From CAVRZY01 sp963725415 (GTDB taxonomy: Bacteria; Acidobacteriota; Terriglobia; Bryobacterales; Bryobacteraceae), in contig CAVRZY010000204.1 of assembly GCA_963725415.1 (NCBI GenBank), positions 1 to 9,392 of the forward strand: a DNA stretch of 9,392 bases. The letters are read 5' to 3'. Under the pieces are notes generated by a model, which worked only from the letters and a program-made list of their open reading frames with translations, had not been told where the DNA came from and searched no databases. Below, one piece after another: positions 1 through 6,315 of this stretch. Every line of letters starts with the position of its first letter. The stretch's first letter is position 1. A program made the position numbers and the translations under genes.

Positions 1-904
1 CGACAATTAAGCGAGGCGTCAGCGCTGGGCCAGCCCCGGGCAGAGAGGCGAACAGCGCCCCGTCCGGGTGGGAACACACCAATTCCGCGATGCGCCGTTC
101 CAGGAGGGCGATTTGGTCGCGCAACGTCGCCAGCACCTTGGCCCACCCGCGAGCCGTCAGCACCCCGGCTTCTACCACCGCCGCGTCCTGGGTCGCGGGC
201 AGCGCCTGGTAAATGGCCGTGAGGCGTTCTTGCAGCCGTTCCTCGGAACGGCAGTTGTGCTCGTGGAAGAACTTCCGCAACGTGCCGGGGTGTGCCCGCT
301 GCAGTTCCCGCAAGCTGCCCCAGCGCGCCAGCAGGTCCTCGACCAGGGGACTGGTCACGTCGTCGAACCAACGCAAAATCTGCGGAAAATACTGTTTCAG
401 GCAATCGGTCAGGCGATTGCTCTGGCGCGTCTTCTCATCCACCATGCGCCGGCGTTCCTCGACCAGAAACTGCAACAGGCGGGTCTCTACGGTGTCCGGT
501 TGGAGCGAGCGCAGTCGTTCTCTGTGACGCAACAACAGGTCCAGCAGCCAGGCCGTATCGCCCGGATCGTTGCTGGCGCCGGCAGTCGAGAAAGTCTTCC
601 GGTAGCGCGCCGCCGTGGTGGGGTGAACGGGGAACAACACCAGGTGCGCGTACTTGCTCAGCATATACACCAAGGCCCCGCGAGACTGTTCCAAGCATAC
701 GGCAATGGGGCCACCGCCAAATCGCTGTTGAAGAGCGGCCGCCCAGGCCTCCACCGCCTCCGGGGTGTTCTCCAGTTCCCCTTGCTCAAACTTCCGGGAG
801 CCGGCTGGGACCAGGCGCCAGAAGTGCTTCTGGTCGGCCCAATCAATCGCCGCAAACGCCGCCCATTCCGGTTCCGAAGCTGAAGTCGTCAACCGTTCCG
901 ACAT
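1..904 (-). CDS. IS110-family transposase (DEDD recombinase), C-terminus cut by window edge
   Basis: Reading the minus strand from the ATG at 902-904 gives 301 uninterrupted codons running off the window at base 1. The N-terminal RuvC-like DEDD domain is visible: D21 in AAIDWADQKH, E72 in AVCLEQSRG, then D113 and D116 in SNDPGDTAWLLDLL. A helical stretch follows (about residues 130-270). The first residues of the Transposase_20 (IS116/IS110/IS902) domain appear at the edge as LFASLPGAGPALTPRLIV; the catalytic serine lies beyond the window. Full IS110 transposases are usually 300-450 aa, so roughly the last quarter is missing. A strong Shine-Dalgarno AAAGGAGG at 914-921 sits nine bases before the chosen ATG. 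An earlier ATG at 911-913 is out of frame. Known family role: excision and insertion of the element guided by a bridge RNA encoded in its own non-coding end. The 5' leader here has the matching architecture. Confidence 0.93.
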   Translation of the reverse strand, partial: MSERLTTSASEPEWAAFAAIDWADQKHFWRLVPAGSRKFEQGELENTPEAVEAWAAALQQRFGGGPIAVCLEQSRGALVYMLSKYAHLVLFPVHPTTAARYRKTFSTAGASNDPGDTAWLLDLLLRHRERLRSLQPDTVETRLLQFLVEERRRMVDEKTRQSNRLTDCLKQYFPQILRWFDDVTSPLVEDLLARWGSLRELQRAHPGTLRKFFHEHNCRSEERLQERLTAIYQALPATQDAAVVEAGVLTARGWAKVLATLRDQIALLERRIAELVCSHPDGALFASLPGAGPALTPRLIV

Positions 905-924
905 CCTACCATGCCTCCTTTCCA

Positions 925-1082
925 ACGAGCTCGCTTGGCTCCGCCGAAAGCCTTATAGTGGTCTAGGACCAGACGACTTCTGAGTATTCGTCGCTGGAGC
1001 CAAGCATCCCGCTGCTCGAAACACTCTGGGCAAACATCCAGTGTTAGGGCACCCAATTCGTAGCAGCGGGGTGCCCGTTCAA
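925..1082 (-). ncRNA. Putative IS110 bridge RNA (two tandem stem domains)
   Basis: The ~355-base stretch 905-1259 has no convincing gene, but its minus strand is rich in self-complementarity. Domain 1: a 13-bp stem with a single bulged A (1057-1070 with 1008-1020) encloses a hairpin, 1040-1044 with 1021-1025. Domain 2: a perfect 10-bp stem (996-1005 with 933-942) encloses two small hairpins, 972-976/988-992 and 959-963/967-971. An alternative 8-bp hairpin, 1069-1076 with 1047-1054, competes with the base of domain 1. Two successive stem domains in a ~160-nt leader on the transposase strand match the known plan of IS110 bridge RNAs, where a target-binding loop is followed by a donor-binding loop (IS621 RNA is about 177 nt). 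Candidate guides are 1067-1076 (target) and 951-959 (donor). The exact ends and the active fold are inference; covariation and RNA-seq would decide. Confidence 0.6.
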
Positions 1083-1088
1083 ACAAAA

Positions 1089-1117
1089 GTCATACCAAAT
1101 GTCTTGCTTGACGGAAA
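1089..1117 (-). promoter_or_regulatory. Weak candidate promoter for the bridge RNA/transposase
   Basis: On the minus strand, TTTCCG (1112-1117) and TATGAC (1089-1094) are separated by 17 bases. A TG dinucleotide just upstream of the -10 is nearly in extended -10 position. Transcription would begin near 1082, a few bases before the first guide-like segment at 1076. The match to consensus is partial (about 3/6 and 4/6), so this is tentative. Confidence 0.28.
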
Positions 1118-1194
1118 GCCCAGGCCGGTACACCATCTCCCGGTGGCTCTGCAACTCCCCTCCACCTGCTTACCAGTCATTTCCTCCCGGATTT

Positions 1195-1211
1195 ACTATA
1201 AGGGCACCCCG
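1195..1211. other. Predicted IS110 left junction (target/left-end boundary)
   Basis: The minus strand here reads CGGGGTGCCCTTATAGT from 1211 to 1195. The outer ten bases are complementary to leader RNA segment 1067-1076, and the inner nine to leader RNA segment 951-959. The two matches overlap by two bases at 1202-1203, where a core dinucleotide would be expected (CC, or CT if the register is shifted by one). In IS110 elements a left target guide and a right donor guide read the two sides of this junction. A short direct copy of AGGGCACCC also occurs at 1046-1054, so a subterminal repeat is an alternative explanation. Confidence 0.45.
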
Positions 1212-1230
1212 GCAGGCCGGGGGCCTGCGC
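1211..1230. repeat. GC-rich hairpin downstream of the propeller gene; terminator-like or REP-like
   Basis: GCAGGCC (1212-1218) and GGCCTGC (1222-1228) form a perfect 7-bp stem with a GGG loop, about 30 bases after the stop codon of the minus-strand propeller gene. It could end that transcript, but on the minus strand it is followed by GGGGTGCCC rather than a U-run, so it is not a classical intrinsic terminator. Some IS110 elements insert at repetitive palindromic sequences, and the inferred IS junction lies directly beside this hairpin. Confidence 0.45.
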
Positions 1231-1259
1231 CACCAGAGGGGGCGAGGTGATCGAGGTAT

Positions 1260-3986
1260 TCACTGGCGGCCAATGGACACTGAAGTGAGCACAGCCGGGC
1301 TGGTGGTGTTGACCGCAAAGCCCGGACTCTCGACGTTGGTGGTGGCGGTGAGGCCGATGGCGGGGCCGGTGATGATGGTTTCCCAATCGCTTTCATTCAA
1401 CAGCGTGGACAAGCCGGCATGCACCGCCCGCCGGATCACGGCAACGCCGCCTCTGACCACATGGCCGTAGGTCCAGTAGCGCTGCGAGACCGGGTCGAAG
1501 TGACCGGATGGAATCCCGCCTGTGCCCTGGGCCAGGTCAGAGATTTTTCGATAGGCGCCACGCAATTCGGGCGAGACCCACACCGAAATGCTGGGTCCCT
1601 GAGAGATGTACAGAACGTACTGAGTGCCGTCGAAGAAAATGTCAGGGTCGGAGGCTGAGCGCAGCCCGCCGGAGGCGCTCAACGTGAGGCTGGCACGATC
1701 TCCGGGGTCCAAGGTGAAGCGTGTTCCGTCGCTGCCGGCGACCTCGGTAGCCGAGCCGAAGTGATTGAGGCAGGAGGATTGTCCCGGAGGGCAGCCGGCG
1801 GGGTCTCCCCCCAGCCGGCCGTGGAGAAAGAAGAGCACCAAGCGGCCCCCCTCATCCAGGATCAGGGAGGGGTCCACAAAGCCGGCCTCCAGACCGGGCA
1901 GCGACACTGTTACCGGTGGCTCGATAGTGTTGGTGTCGAGACGATAGCGAACCAGAGTGCCACCGGCGGTGAAGACGTAGAGCGTGCTGCCGCGCCGGAT
2001 CACGTCGGGGACGGAGCCGGGGAAGGGGACCCAGCCGGGCAGCAGAGTCCAGGCCGCGCCGTCATTGCTCTCGGCCAGGTAGACCATGTGGATGCGCGGA
2101 TCGCCGCAGTTGGTGAGGGCGGTGTCGCAGGCGTGGAAGGCCATCAAGTACTGGCCGGTGACTGCCGACTGGCCTGGGGGAGGCGGCGTAGTCGCGCTCA
2201 CAATGACAAACTTGCCGGCGCCCGGCTCGGCGTCCACGGCCGCGGCCACGTACATGCGATAGCGACCGTCCGGCAGCCTCACCACCCACGGATCGTGAAG
2301 CGTGCGCACTCTGAATTCGCCGAATTGCGCCTGCGCCAGGCGGATGCCCGGCTCGAGCCGGAACGTCTTGCCATCGTCCTCGCTGAGGAAACTGTAAATG
2401 ACACCCTGTTTCATGGTGAACAGCCGGAGGCGCCCGTCCGGAAGGCGAATGGATTTCTGATCCACGTAGCTGTTGGGGCCGCCTCCGGCATCGGCGTCGC
2501 CGAGCACGTTGCCACGGTCGAAGGCGAAGGTCCAGCCGTTGTCGCCGGGCGGGGAGTAGGCGCGGCGCACGTTGTTCAGGCCCGGCATGTCTCCGATGTA
2601 GAGCAGAACGACGCCGCCGGCCGAGTCGGTGAAGTGGTCGTAGACTCCGATGGTGCCTTTGTCGTCAGGCTGAGGCATGTAGCGGACGCCGGGATCGGGA
2701 GCGAATTGCAGGCCATCCTGAGAGCTGGCGCTTCTTATCTCGGCCGCTCGCGGGTCCCAGCCGTAGAGGCGCCAGACGCCGTTGGGAAGACGCAGGCGGC
2801 GCGGATCGCTGGCGCGGTCCGGCGGAGCAATGCCGGGTGAGAAGTCCAGGCCATCGGAGGAGGTGGCGACGACTTCCCTGGGCGGCTCGACGCGGTGGTC
2901 GTTGTAGTACAGGTAAGTCGTGCCGGAGGCGTCCAGGCCGGGCTTGGGGAGGGAGGCGTTGTCCACGCGGATACCGGGGTCCGGGATGAAGTTCAGGTCG
3001 GCGATCACTGGCGCGGGCGCGCGTTCCGGGATTTGAGTCACGTAGACCATCAAATGGCTGCCGTCGGCCAGGCGCACGACCGCGGCATCTTTGACGCCCC
3101 CGCTTTCCAGGCCGGTGGCGGGATCCATCTGGAGGCGAGCGCCAGGCTCGGCGCTCCAGGTGAGGCCATCGGTAGTGAAGAAAGAATTGATGGCCGGCAG
3201 CGTGTCGTGGGGAAAGGCGTAGAGGCGGTATCCGCCGTCAGCCGCAATGGCGTTGGAGAGGGCGTGGCGCCAGCCGTCCTTGACGAAGACCTTTTCTTCA
3301 TCGAAGACGAAGCTGGTTCCGTCGGAGGATGTGCCGTGCCAGTTGGCGCCGGGCTGGCTGGTGGGGCCGCCGGCGAAGATGTGCCAGGTGGCGTCGATGA
3401 GCAGTGTGGAGGGATCCAGGGGATCGCCCGGGGGATCGAAGGCGAGTCCCTTCTTCTGGAAGTGGATCCCGTCGGCGCTCTCGGCGTAATAGGTGCGTGG
3501 CCGTTTGAAAGGGAGGGGCGAGGCCGTCACATACAGCCGGAAAGTGCCGTCGGGGAGGATTTGCACGTCCGGGTCCACCGGATCCGACATCCCCTCGAAG
3601 CCTTCCAGGACGGTTTTCTTGTAGACCCAGTTGCGGCCTCCATCCCGGGAGATGGCCACCACGAGCTTATTGCGCTCGGAACCCACGGTCCAGCCGACGT
3701 AGTAAAGATAGATCCAGCCCCGAGCGTCCTGAACGAGATCGGGGACATCGCCCTGGTCAGTAATCACCTGGTTGGTGCGAGTGAAGGCAAGCCCGTCGGC
3801 AGAGGTTGCGCTCATCAGGCGAGCCATCCAGGGTCCCATGTCGGGCGGCCCAGGTCCGCGGCCGGTGGGCGGAGTGAAATCACTGATGAGCGGTTCGTCG
3901 AGCTGCCGCGAGCCGCTTCCGCTGGAGCACAGAGCAAATCTCGCTGCCAGCAAACACAAGGCAGGCACCAGCGTGCGACGAGTCAT
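1260..3986 (-). CDS. Secreted multi-repeat beta-propeller protein (Asp-box/GH43-like), function unknown
   Basis: The reading frame is intact, 908 codons from the ATG at 3984-3986. That start is preferred over an in-frame ATG 69 bases upstream because it directly begins a signal peptide (MTRR, then hydrophobic LVPALCLLAARFALC). It is also preceded by a purine-rich AGGGAA and lies 17-20 bases below a good promoter. C20 is not in a canonical lipobox, so ordinary secretion is more likely than a lipoprotein. The body repeats S-x-D-G-x-x-[FW] about ten times, near residues 62, 113, 169, 219, 270, 374, 420, 535, 638 and 750. These alternate with strands of the type LPDGxxRLYV (143, 305, 514, 570). 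Such spacing suggests about three tandem propellers, roughly 50-330, 330-600 and 600-850, related in style to sialidase Asp-box or GH43-like folds. I see no clear catalytic triad, so carbohydrate binding or cleavage is only a guess. Confidence 0.85.
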   Translation of the reverse strand: MTRRTLVPALCLLAARFALCSSGSGSRQLDEPLISDFTPPTGRGPGPPDMGPWMARLMSATSADGLAFTRTNQVITDQGDVPDLVQDARGWIYLYYVGWTVGSERNKLVVAISRDGGRNWVYKKTVLEGFEGMSDPVDPDVQILPDGTFRLYVTASPLPFKRPRTYYAESADGIHFQKKGLAFDPPGDPLDPSTLLIDATWHIFAGGPTSQPGANWHGTSSDGTSFVFDEEKVFVKDGWRHALSNAIAADGGYRLYAFPHDTLPAINSFFTTDGLTWSAEPGARLQMDPATGLESGGVKDAAVVRLADGSHLMVYVTQIPERAPAPVIADLNFIPDPGIRVDNASLPKPGLDASGTTYLYYNDHRVEPPREVVATSSDGLDFSPGIAPPDRASDPRRLRLPNGVWRLYGWDPRAAEIRSASSQDGLQFAPDPGVRYMPQPDDKGTIGVYDHFTDSAGGVVLLYIGDMPGLNNVRRAYSPPGDNGWTFAFDRGNVLGDADAGGGPNSYVDQKSIRLPDGRLRLFTMKQGVIYSFLSEDDGKTFRLEPGIRLAQAQFGEFRVRTLHDPWVVRLPDGRYRMYVAAAVDAEPGAGKFVIVSATTPPPPGQSAVTGQYLMAFHACDTALTNCGDPRIHMVYLAESNDGAAWTLLPGWVPFPGSVPDVIRRGSTLYVFTAGGTLVRYRLDTNTIEPPVTVSLPGLEAGFVDPSLILDEGGRLVLFFLHGRLGGDPAGCPPGQSSCLNHFGSATEVAGSDGTRFTLDPGDRASLTLSASGGLRSASDPDIFFDGTQYVLYISQGPSISVWVSPELRGAYRKISDLAQGTGGIPSGHFDPVSQRYWTYGHVVRGGVAVIRRAVHAGLSTLLNESDWETIITGPAIGLTATTNVESPGFAVNTTSPAVLTSVSIGRQ

Positions 3987-4009
3987 TGTAAGTTCCCTGG
4001 CCCGGTGAT

Positions 4010-4039
4010 ACAGTAGCACCGACGGTGCGGAAGCGTCAA
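4010..4039 (-). promoter_or_regulatory. Promoter of the propeller gene with palindrome in its spacer
   Basis: On the minus strand TTGACG (4034-4039) and TACTGT (4010-4015) are 18 bases apart. Transcription would begin near 4003, about 17 bases before the ATG at 3986. The spacer holds the inverted repeat GCACCG-A-CGGTGC (4016-4028), a position where a repressor or a MerR-type activator could bind. The -35 matches consensus well, the -10 only in part. Confidence 0.45.
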
Positions 4040-4078
4040 CATCGGACGGCAGCAAATGGTGTCAGTCCCCGGTTTTTG

Positions 4079-4230
4079 CCTTGCCCTCCCCCAGTTTCGT
4101 TGAGCGGAGCAATGCGGGGAGGGTAATTCGGGTACAGGCCACGAATTTCGCAACGGCGGCGAAATTCGCGCCGGTCCCCGAATTACGCGGGTTGCGGGGC
4201 GGGCCGTCGTGAAACTGGGGGAGGGCAAGG
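4079..4230. repeat. ~152-bp imperfect palindrome between divergent genes (MITE-like or structured leader)
   Basis: The outer arms, 4079-4098 and 4211-4230, are perfect 20-bp inverted repeats. Moving inward, 4123-4132 pairs perfectly with 4177-4186 (10 bp), and 4142-4151 pairs perfectly with 4159-4168 (10 bp) around a 7-base loop. The intervening segments are similar in length on both sides (24/24 and 9/8 bases) and pair partly, so one long hairpin forms on either strand. It ends 16 bases before the Shine-Dalgarno of the hydrolase gene and would lie in that gene's leader if transcribed. I see no obvious target-site duplication in the flanks, so a non-autonomous mobile element is possible but not shown. 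Confidence 0.85.
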
Positions 4231-4257
4231 GAACGGCAAGGACCCAAAGGAGGCGGC

Positions 4258-5679
4258 ATGTTAACGCACCGATCTGCCGTGCTATTACTGGCGGCGACTG
4301 CACTGGCGAGCGTGAACGCGCAGGTAGTTGACCGGAAGGTTCCGGCGCCGGCGCGTGGCGCCAGACTGGAAGGCCCGCTGGTTCGGATTCCTTCTGCGGC
4401 CGCGGGGAGCGAAGGGATCTGGGTTCGGATCGCGCCGCCGGCGCGCCCGCGCTACCCGCAGGGGGCGCCGGTGGTGATCCACGTTCCGGGTGGGCTGGGG
4501 CCGGGCGGCGTTGGCAGCTTGCAGACACGACTGGGAGACTTCGGTTTTATTGACATTGCGTTCCTGTTTCCAGGTGGGGAATCGGGGCCGCCAGTAGAGG
4601 GAAGGCCGCTCCGGAGCGGCGGGACCTACGATTTCCGAGGCCCTGCCTCGGTGCGCGCCCTGGCCGACGTTATCCTTTTCGCGACTGGTCGCACCCGCAG
4701 CGTCGAGGGCAAGACCATCCAGGAGTATTTGGGCGGGATGCGGGCGCTGGTGGACCAGGTGGGCGTGATCGGCTGGTCCCTGGGCGGCACCACAATAGCG
4801 GCGGCCCTGGGACTTCACGGAAAACAGATGCGGGGCTTAAAGTGGTACGCCAGTCACGAATCGCCGTATGGGGAAGGCATCATCGACGGCGAGTTCGGCG
4901 CCCGCGGGCAGGCCAACCCGTTCTACGATCCTGAGACCGGCAAGCTGGACCTGAGCGCGCTGCGCTATGGGAAGGACCTGCCGGTGACGCTAATGGGCCG
5001 GCCCATCGAGGGAGCGCAGCATCTCCGCGGGGCCTTGTATCTGGACGGGAACGGGAACGGCACGTTCGAACCAGGGACGGACTTTCTTTTCAGCGGCATT
5101 CTTCTTCCCGGGCCGCCGGCGAAGGTCTACTACTCGCCCATGCTGACCCGGGCGGCTGGCGAGAAGAAACTGTTTGGCGCGCAGTGGCCGGCGCATATCG
5201 CCTCGCTGGAAGAGGCCGTGGAATGCTGGAGGATCCGCGACGGCGTGTCGCAGATCGCAAACGCGGTGAAGAACCTTCCGGAACTGGCGGTGATCGTGTT
5301 TGCCGGGGAGGAGGATCACGTGCAGAGCACGGCCGATCACCGTCACATCCGGCTCCAGTATGACGGGTTCCAGGCCGCGGGAGTGCGGTGGATCCGGCTG
5401 AATCCGGATGCGCACTACGTGGAATACGTGCTGGGCCACAAGCCGCCTCGCGCGCCGCAGAATCCTGCCGGGGCGCGCTTCGACGCGCGGTCGATCCGGC
5501 GCGCGCTGGAGCCGGAGCCGCCGGATGGCGGCCCCAGCGATCCGGAAGCCCTCACGGCCGCGGCCTGCGAGCTGGCGGACCGAACCATCAAAGGGGAGTG
5601 GAGCCCGACGCTCGCGGGAGTGCTGTTCTCAGATGCGCCGCGGCGGACGCGGCCCGAACGGCCCATGCCGCCGCGCTGA
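4258..5679 (+). CDS. Secreted alpha/beta-hydrolase (esterase/dienelactone-hydrolase-like)
   Basis: This is a 473-aa protein. The ATG follows a near-perfect Shine-Dalgarno AAAGGAGG (4246-4253) at close spacing. A Sec signal peptide spans residues 1-21 (hydrophobic AVLLLAATALAS, likely cleaved after VNA). The alpha/beta-hydrolase elements are in order: an oxyanion-side strand VVIHVPGGLGPGG (72-84), the nucleophile elbow GWSLGG with Ser174, an acidic residue in FAGEEDHV (D353 best placed), and a late histidine in NPDAHYVEYVLG (H386). Between them a calcium-loop-like insert, DGNGNGTFEPGTD (263-275), resembles EF-hand or dockerin loops. The C-terminal ~60 residues are Pro/Arg-rich and probably outside the fold. 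Substrate is unknown; an ester or peptide bond outside the cytoplasm is the safest inference. It is divergent from the propeller gene and convergent with the TrmO-like gene. Confidence 0.87.
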   Translation: MLTHRSAVLLLAATALASVNAQVVDRKVPAPARGARLEGPLVRIPSAAAGSEGIWVRIAPPARPRYPQGAPVVIHVPGGLGPGGVGSLQTRLGDFGFIDIAFLFPGGESGPPVEGRPLRSGGTYDFRGPASVRALADVILFATGRTRSVEGKTIQEYLGGMRALVDQVGVIGWSLGGTTIAAALGLHGKQMRGLKWYASHESPYGEGIIDGEFGARGQANPFYDPETGKLDLSALRYGKDLPVTLMGRPIEGAQHLRGALYLDGNGNGTFEPGTDFLFSGILLPGPPAKVYYSPMLTRAAGEKKLFGAQWPAHIASLEEAVECWRIRDGVSQIANAVKNLPELAVIVFAGEEDHVQSTADHRHIRLQYDGFQAAGVRWIRLNPDAHYVEYVLGHKPPRAPQNPAGARFDARSIRRALEPEPPDGGPSDPEALTAAACELADRTIKGEWSPTLAGVLFSDAPRRTRPERPMPPR

Positions 5680-5787
5680 GGCTTGTGCGGAGCGCAGCCG
5701 CTGGGGCGCGTACTGGGCCAGAGACATGGCGGCGCCGATGCAATCGTACCGCCGCTTCAACGGAAACTCATAGTCCCACGCATGCGC

Positions 5788-6315
5788 TCACTTCGGTTTC
5801 GGCGCACCGCTTTGATGAAAACGGTCGTCGGCTACCCGCCGACGCGTTGCCACCTTATCCAGCCAGCCACATCTACTGACCCTGAAGCAGTCGAACTGCC
5901 GAGCATATGGTTTGATGTCGAGCAGTGGCGTCCCATCGAGGATGTCCACGTCAGCGACGCGAAGCATGTTGCCTTCCACCCGCAAGAGGCGGACGGCGGA
6001 CATCCCGATGGGATTCGGCCTGCAAGGCGCGCGGGTGGCGAACAGTCCGCGCTCAACCTCGTCCAGGTACGGGACCACTCGCAAGCGCGTCTCTGAGATG
6101 CGGTGGAACCAGTACAGCAGCCATACCCGTTCGAATCCCTCGAGGTCCTTCAATGCGTCCTTGAACTGCTCGCACACCTCCACGGTGCCTTGAGCGCCTC
6201 TGGCCATCCGGGGCTGGATGGGAGTGCCGCTAGGGTCCTTGAAGGGAGTACGAATAACCCCGATCGGCCTCAGGGAGATGCCGACCGGGCGGCGGTTACG
6301 GTTGGGGCTGGTCAT
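5788..6315 (-). CDS. trmO: TrmO-like tRNA (t6A37) N6-methyltransferase, TsaA/UPF0066 family
   Basis: The protein is 175 aa from the ATG at 6313-6315. An in-frame codon 84 bases upstream would add a low-complexity tail lying wholly inside the DUF134 gene, so the shorter start is preferred. Family hallmarks are PIGVIRTPF near residue 17, the segment LEGFERVWLLYWFHR (58-72), the signature RGLFATRAPCRPNPIG (89-104) and DVDILDGTPLLDIKPY (122-137). TrmO uses S-adenosylmethionine to methylate N6 of t6A at position 37 of some tRNAs. The E. coli enzyme is about 235 aa; this is the shorter, single-domain form. The gene overlaps the end of the DUF134 gene by 20 bases and has no good Shine-Dalgarno of its own, which points to translational coupling. 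Short UPF0066 members are only partly characterised, so the exact substrate is less sure than the family. Confidence 0.88.
   Translation of the reverse strand: MTSPNRNRRPVGISLRPIGVIRTPFKDPSGTPIQPRMARGAQGTVEVCEQFKDALKDLEGFERVWLLYWFHRISETRLRVVPYLDEVERGLFATRAPCRPNPIGMSAVRLLRVEGNMLRVADVDILDGTPLLDIKPYARQFDCFRVSRCGWLDKVATRRRVADDRFHQSGAPKPK

Larger units (their letters stand above)
1..1202 (-). mobile_element. IS110-group insertion sequence, partial (left end inferred near 1202)
   Basis: The element consists of the transposase (1-904) and a long structured 5' leader (905-~1202). Its right end lies outside the window. IS110 elements lack classical terminal inverted repeats, so the left boundary is inferred from guide matches. 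The leader contains ACTATAAGG (minus strand, 959 to 951), which also occurs on the plus strand at 1195-1203, and GGGCACCCCG (minus strand, 1076 to 1067), which also occurs on the plus strand at 1202-1211. The first would read the inside and the second the outside of one junction, overlapping at 1202-1203. A long leader upstream of the transposase is typical of the IS110 group, whereas the IS1111 group carries its RNA downstream. The element lies just downstream of the propeller gene that ends at 1260, in the same orientation. Boundary precision is moderate at best. Confidence 0.6.

Noticed and set aside
68..883. 271-aa plus-strand frame
   Set aside because: It is the antisense shadow of the IS110 transposase, which shows clear family motifs on the minus strand.
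889..1086. 65-aa minus-strand frame with a CPEC motif upstream of the transposase
   Set aside because: It overlaps the transposase start, has no family resemblance I can name, and the same bases are better explained by nested RNA stems.
2895..4016. 373-aa plus-strand frame, and a similar 359-aa frame at 1761-2840
   Set aside because: Both are antisense to the propeller gene; high GC leaves the opposite strand open. They are low-complexity Val/Gly/Ala-rich with no recognisable domain.
3987..4055. Upstream in-frame ATG for the propeller gene at 4055
   Set aside because: It would put 23 non-hydrophobic residues ahead of the signal peptide, has no ribosome site, and lies upstream of the best promoter's start point.
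5680..5787. Terminator between the convergent hydrolase and TrmO-like genes
   Set aside because: Only short GC stems and an 8-bp palindrome (5779-5786) are present, with no U-run on either strand; not strong enough to call.
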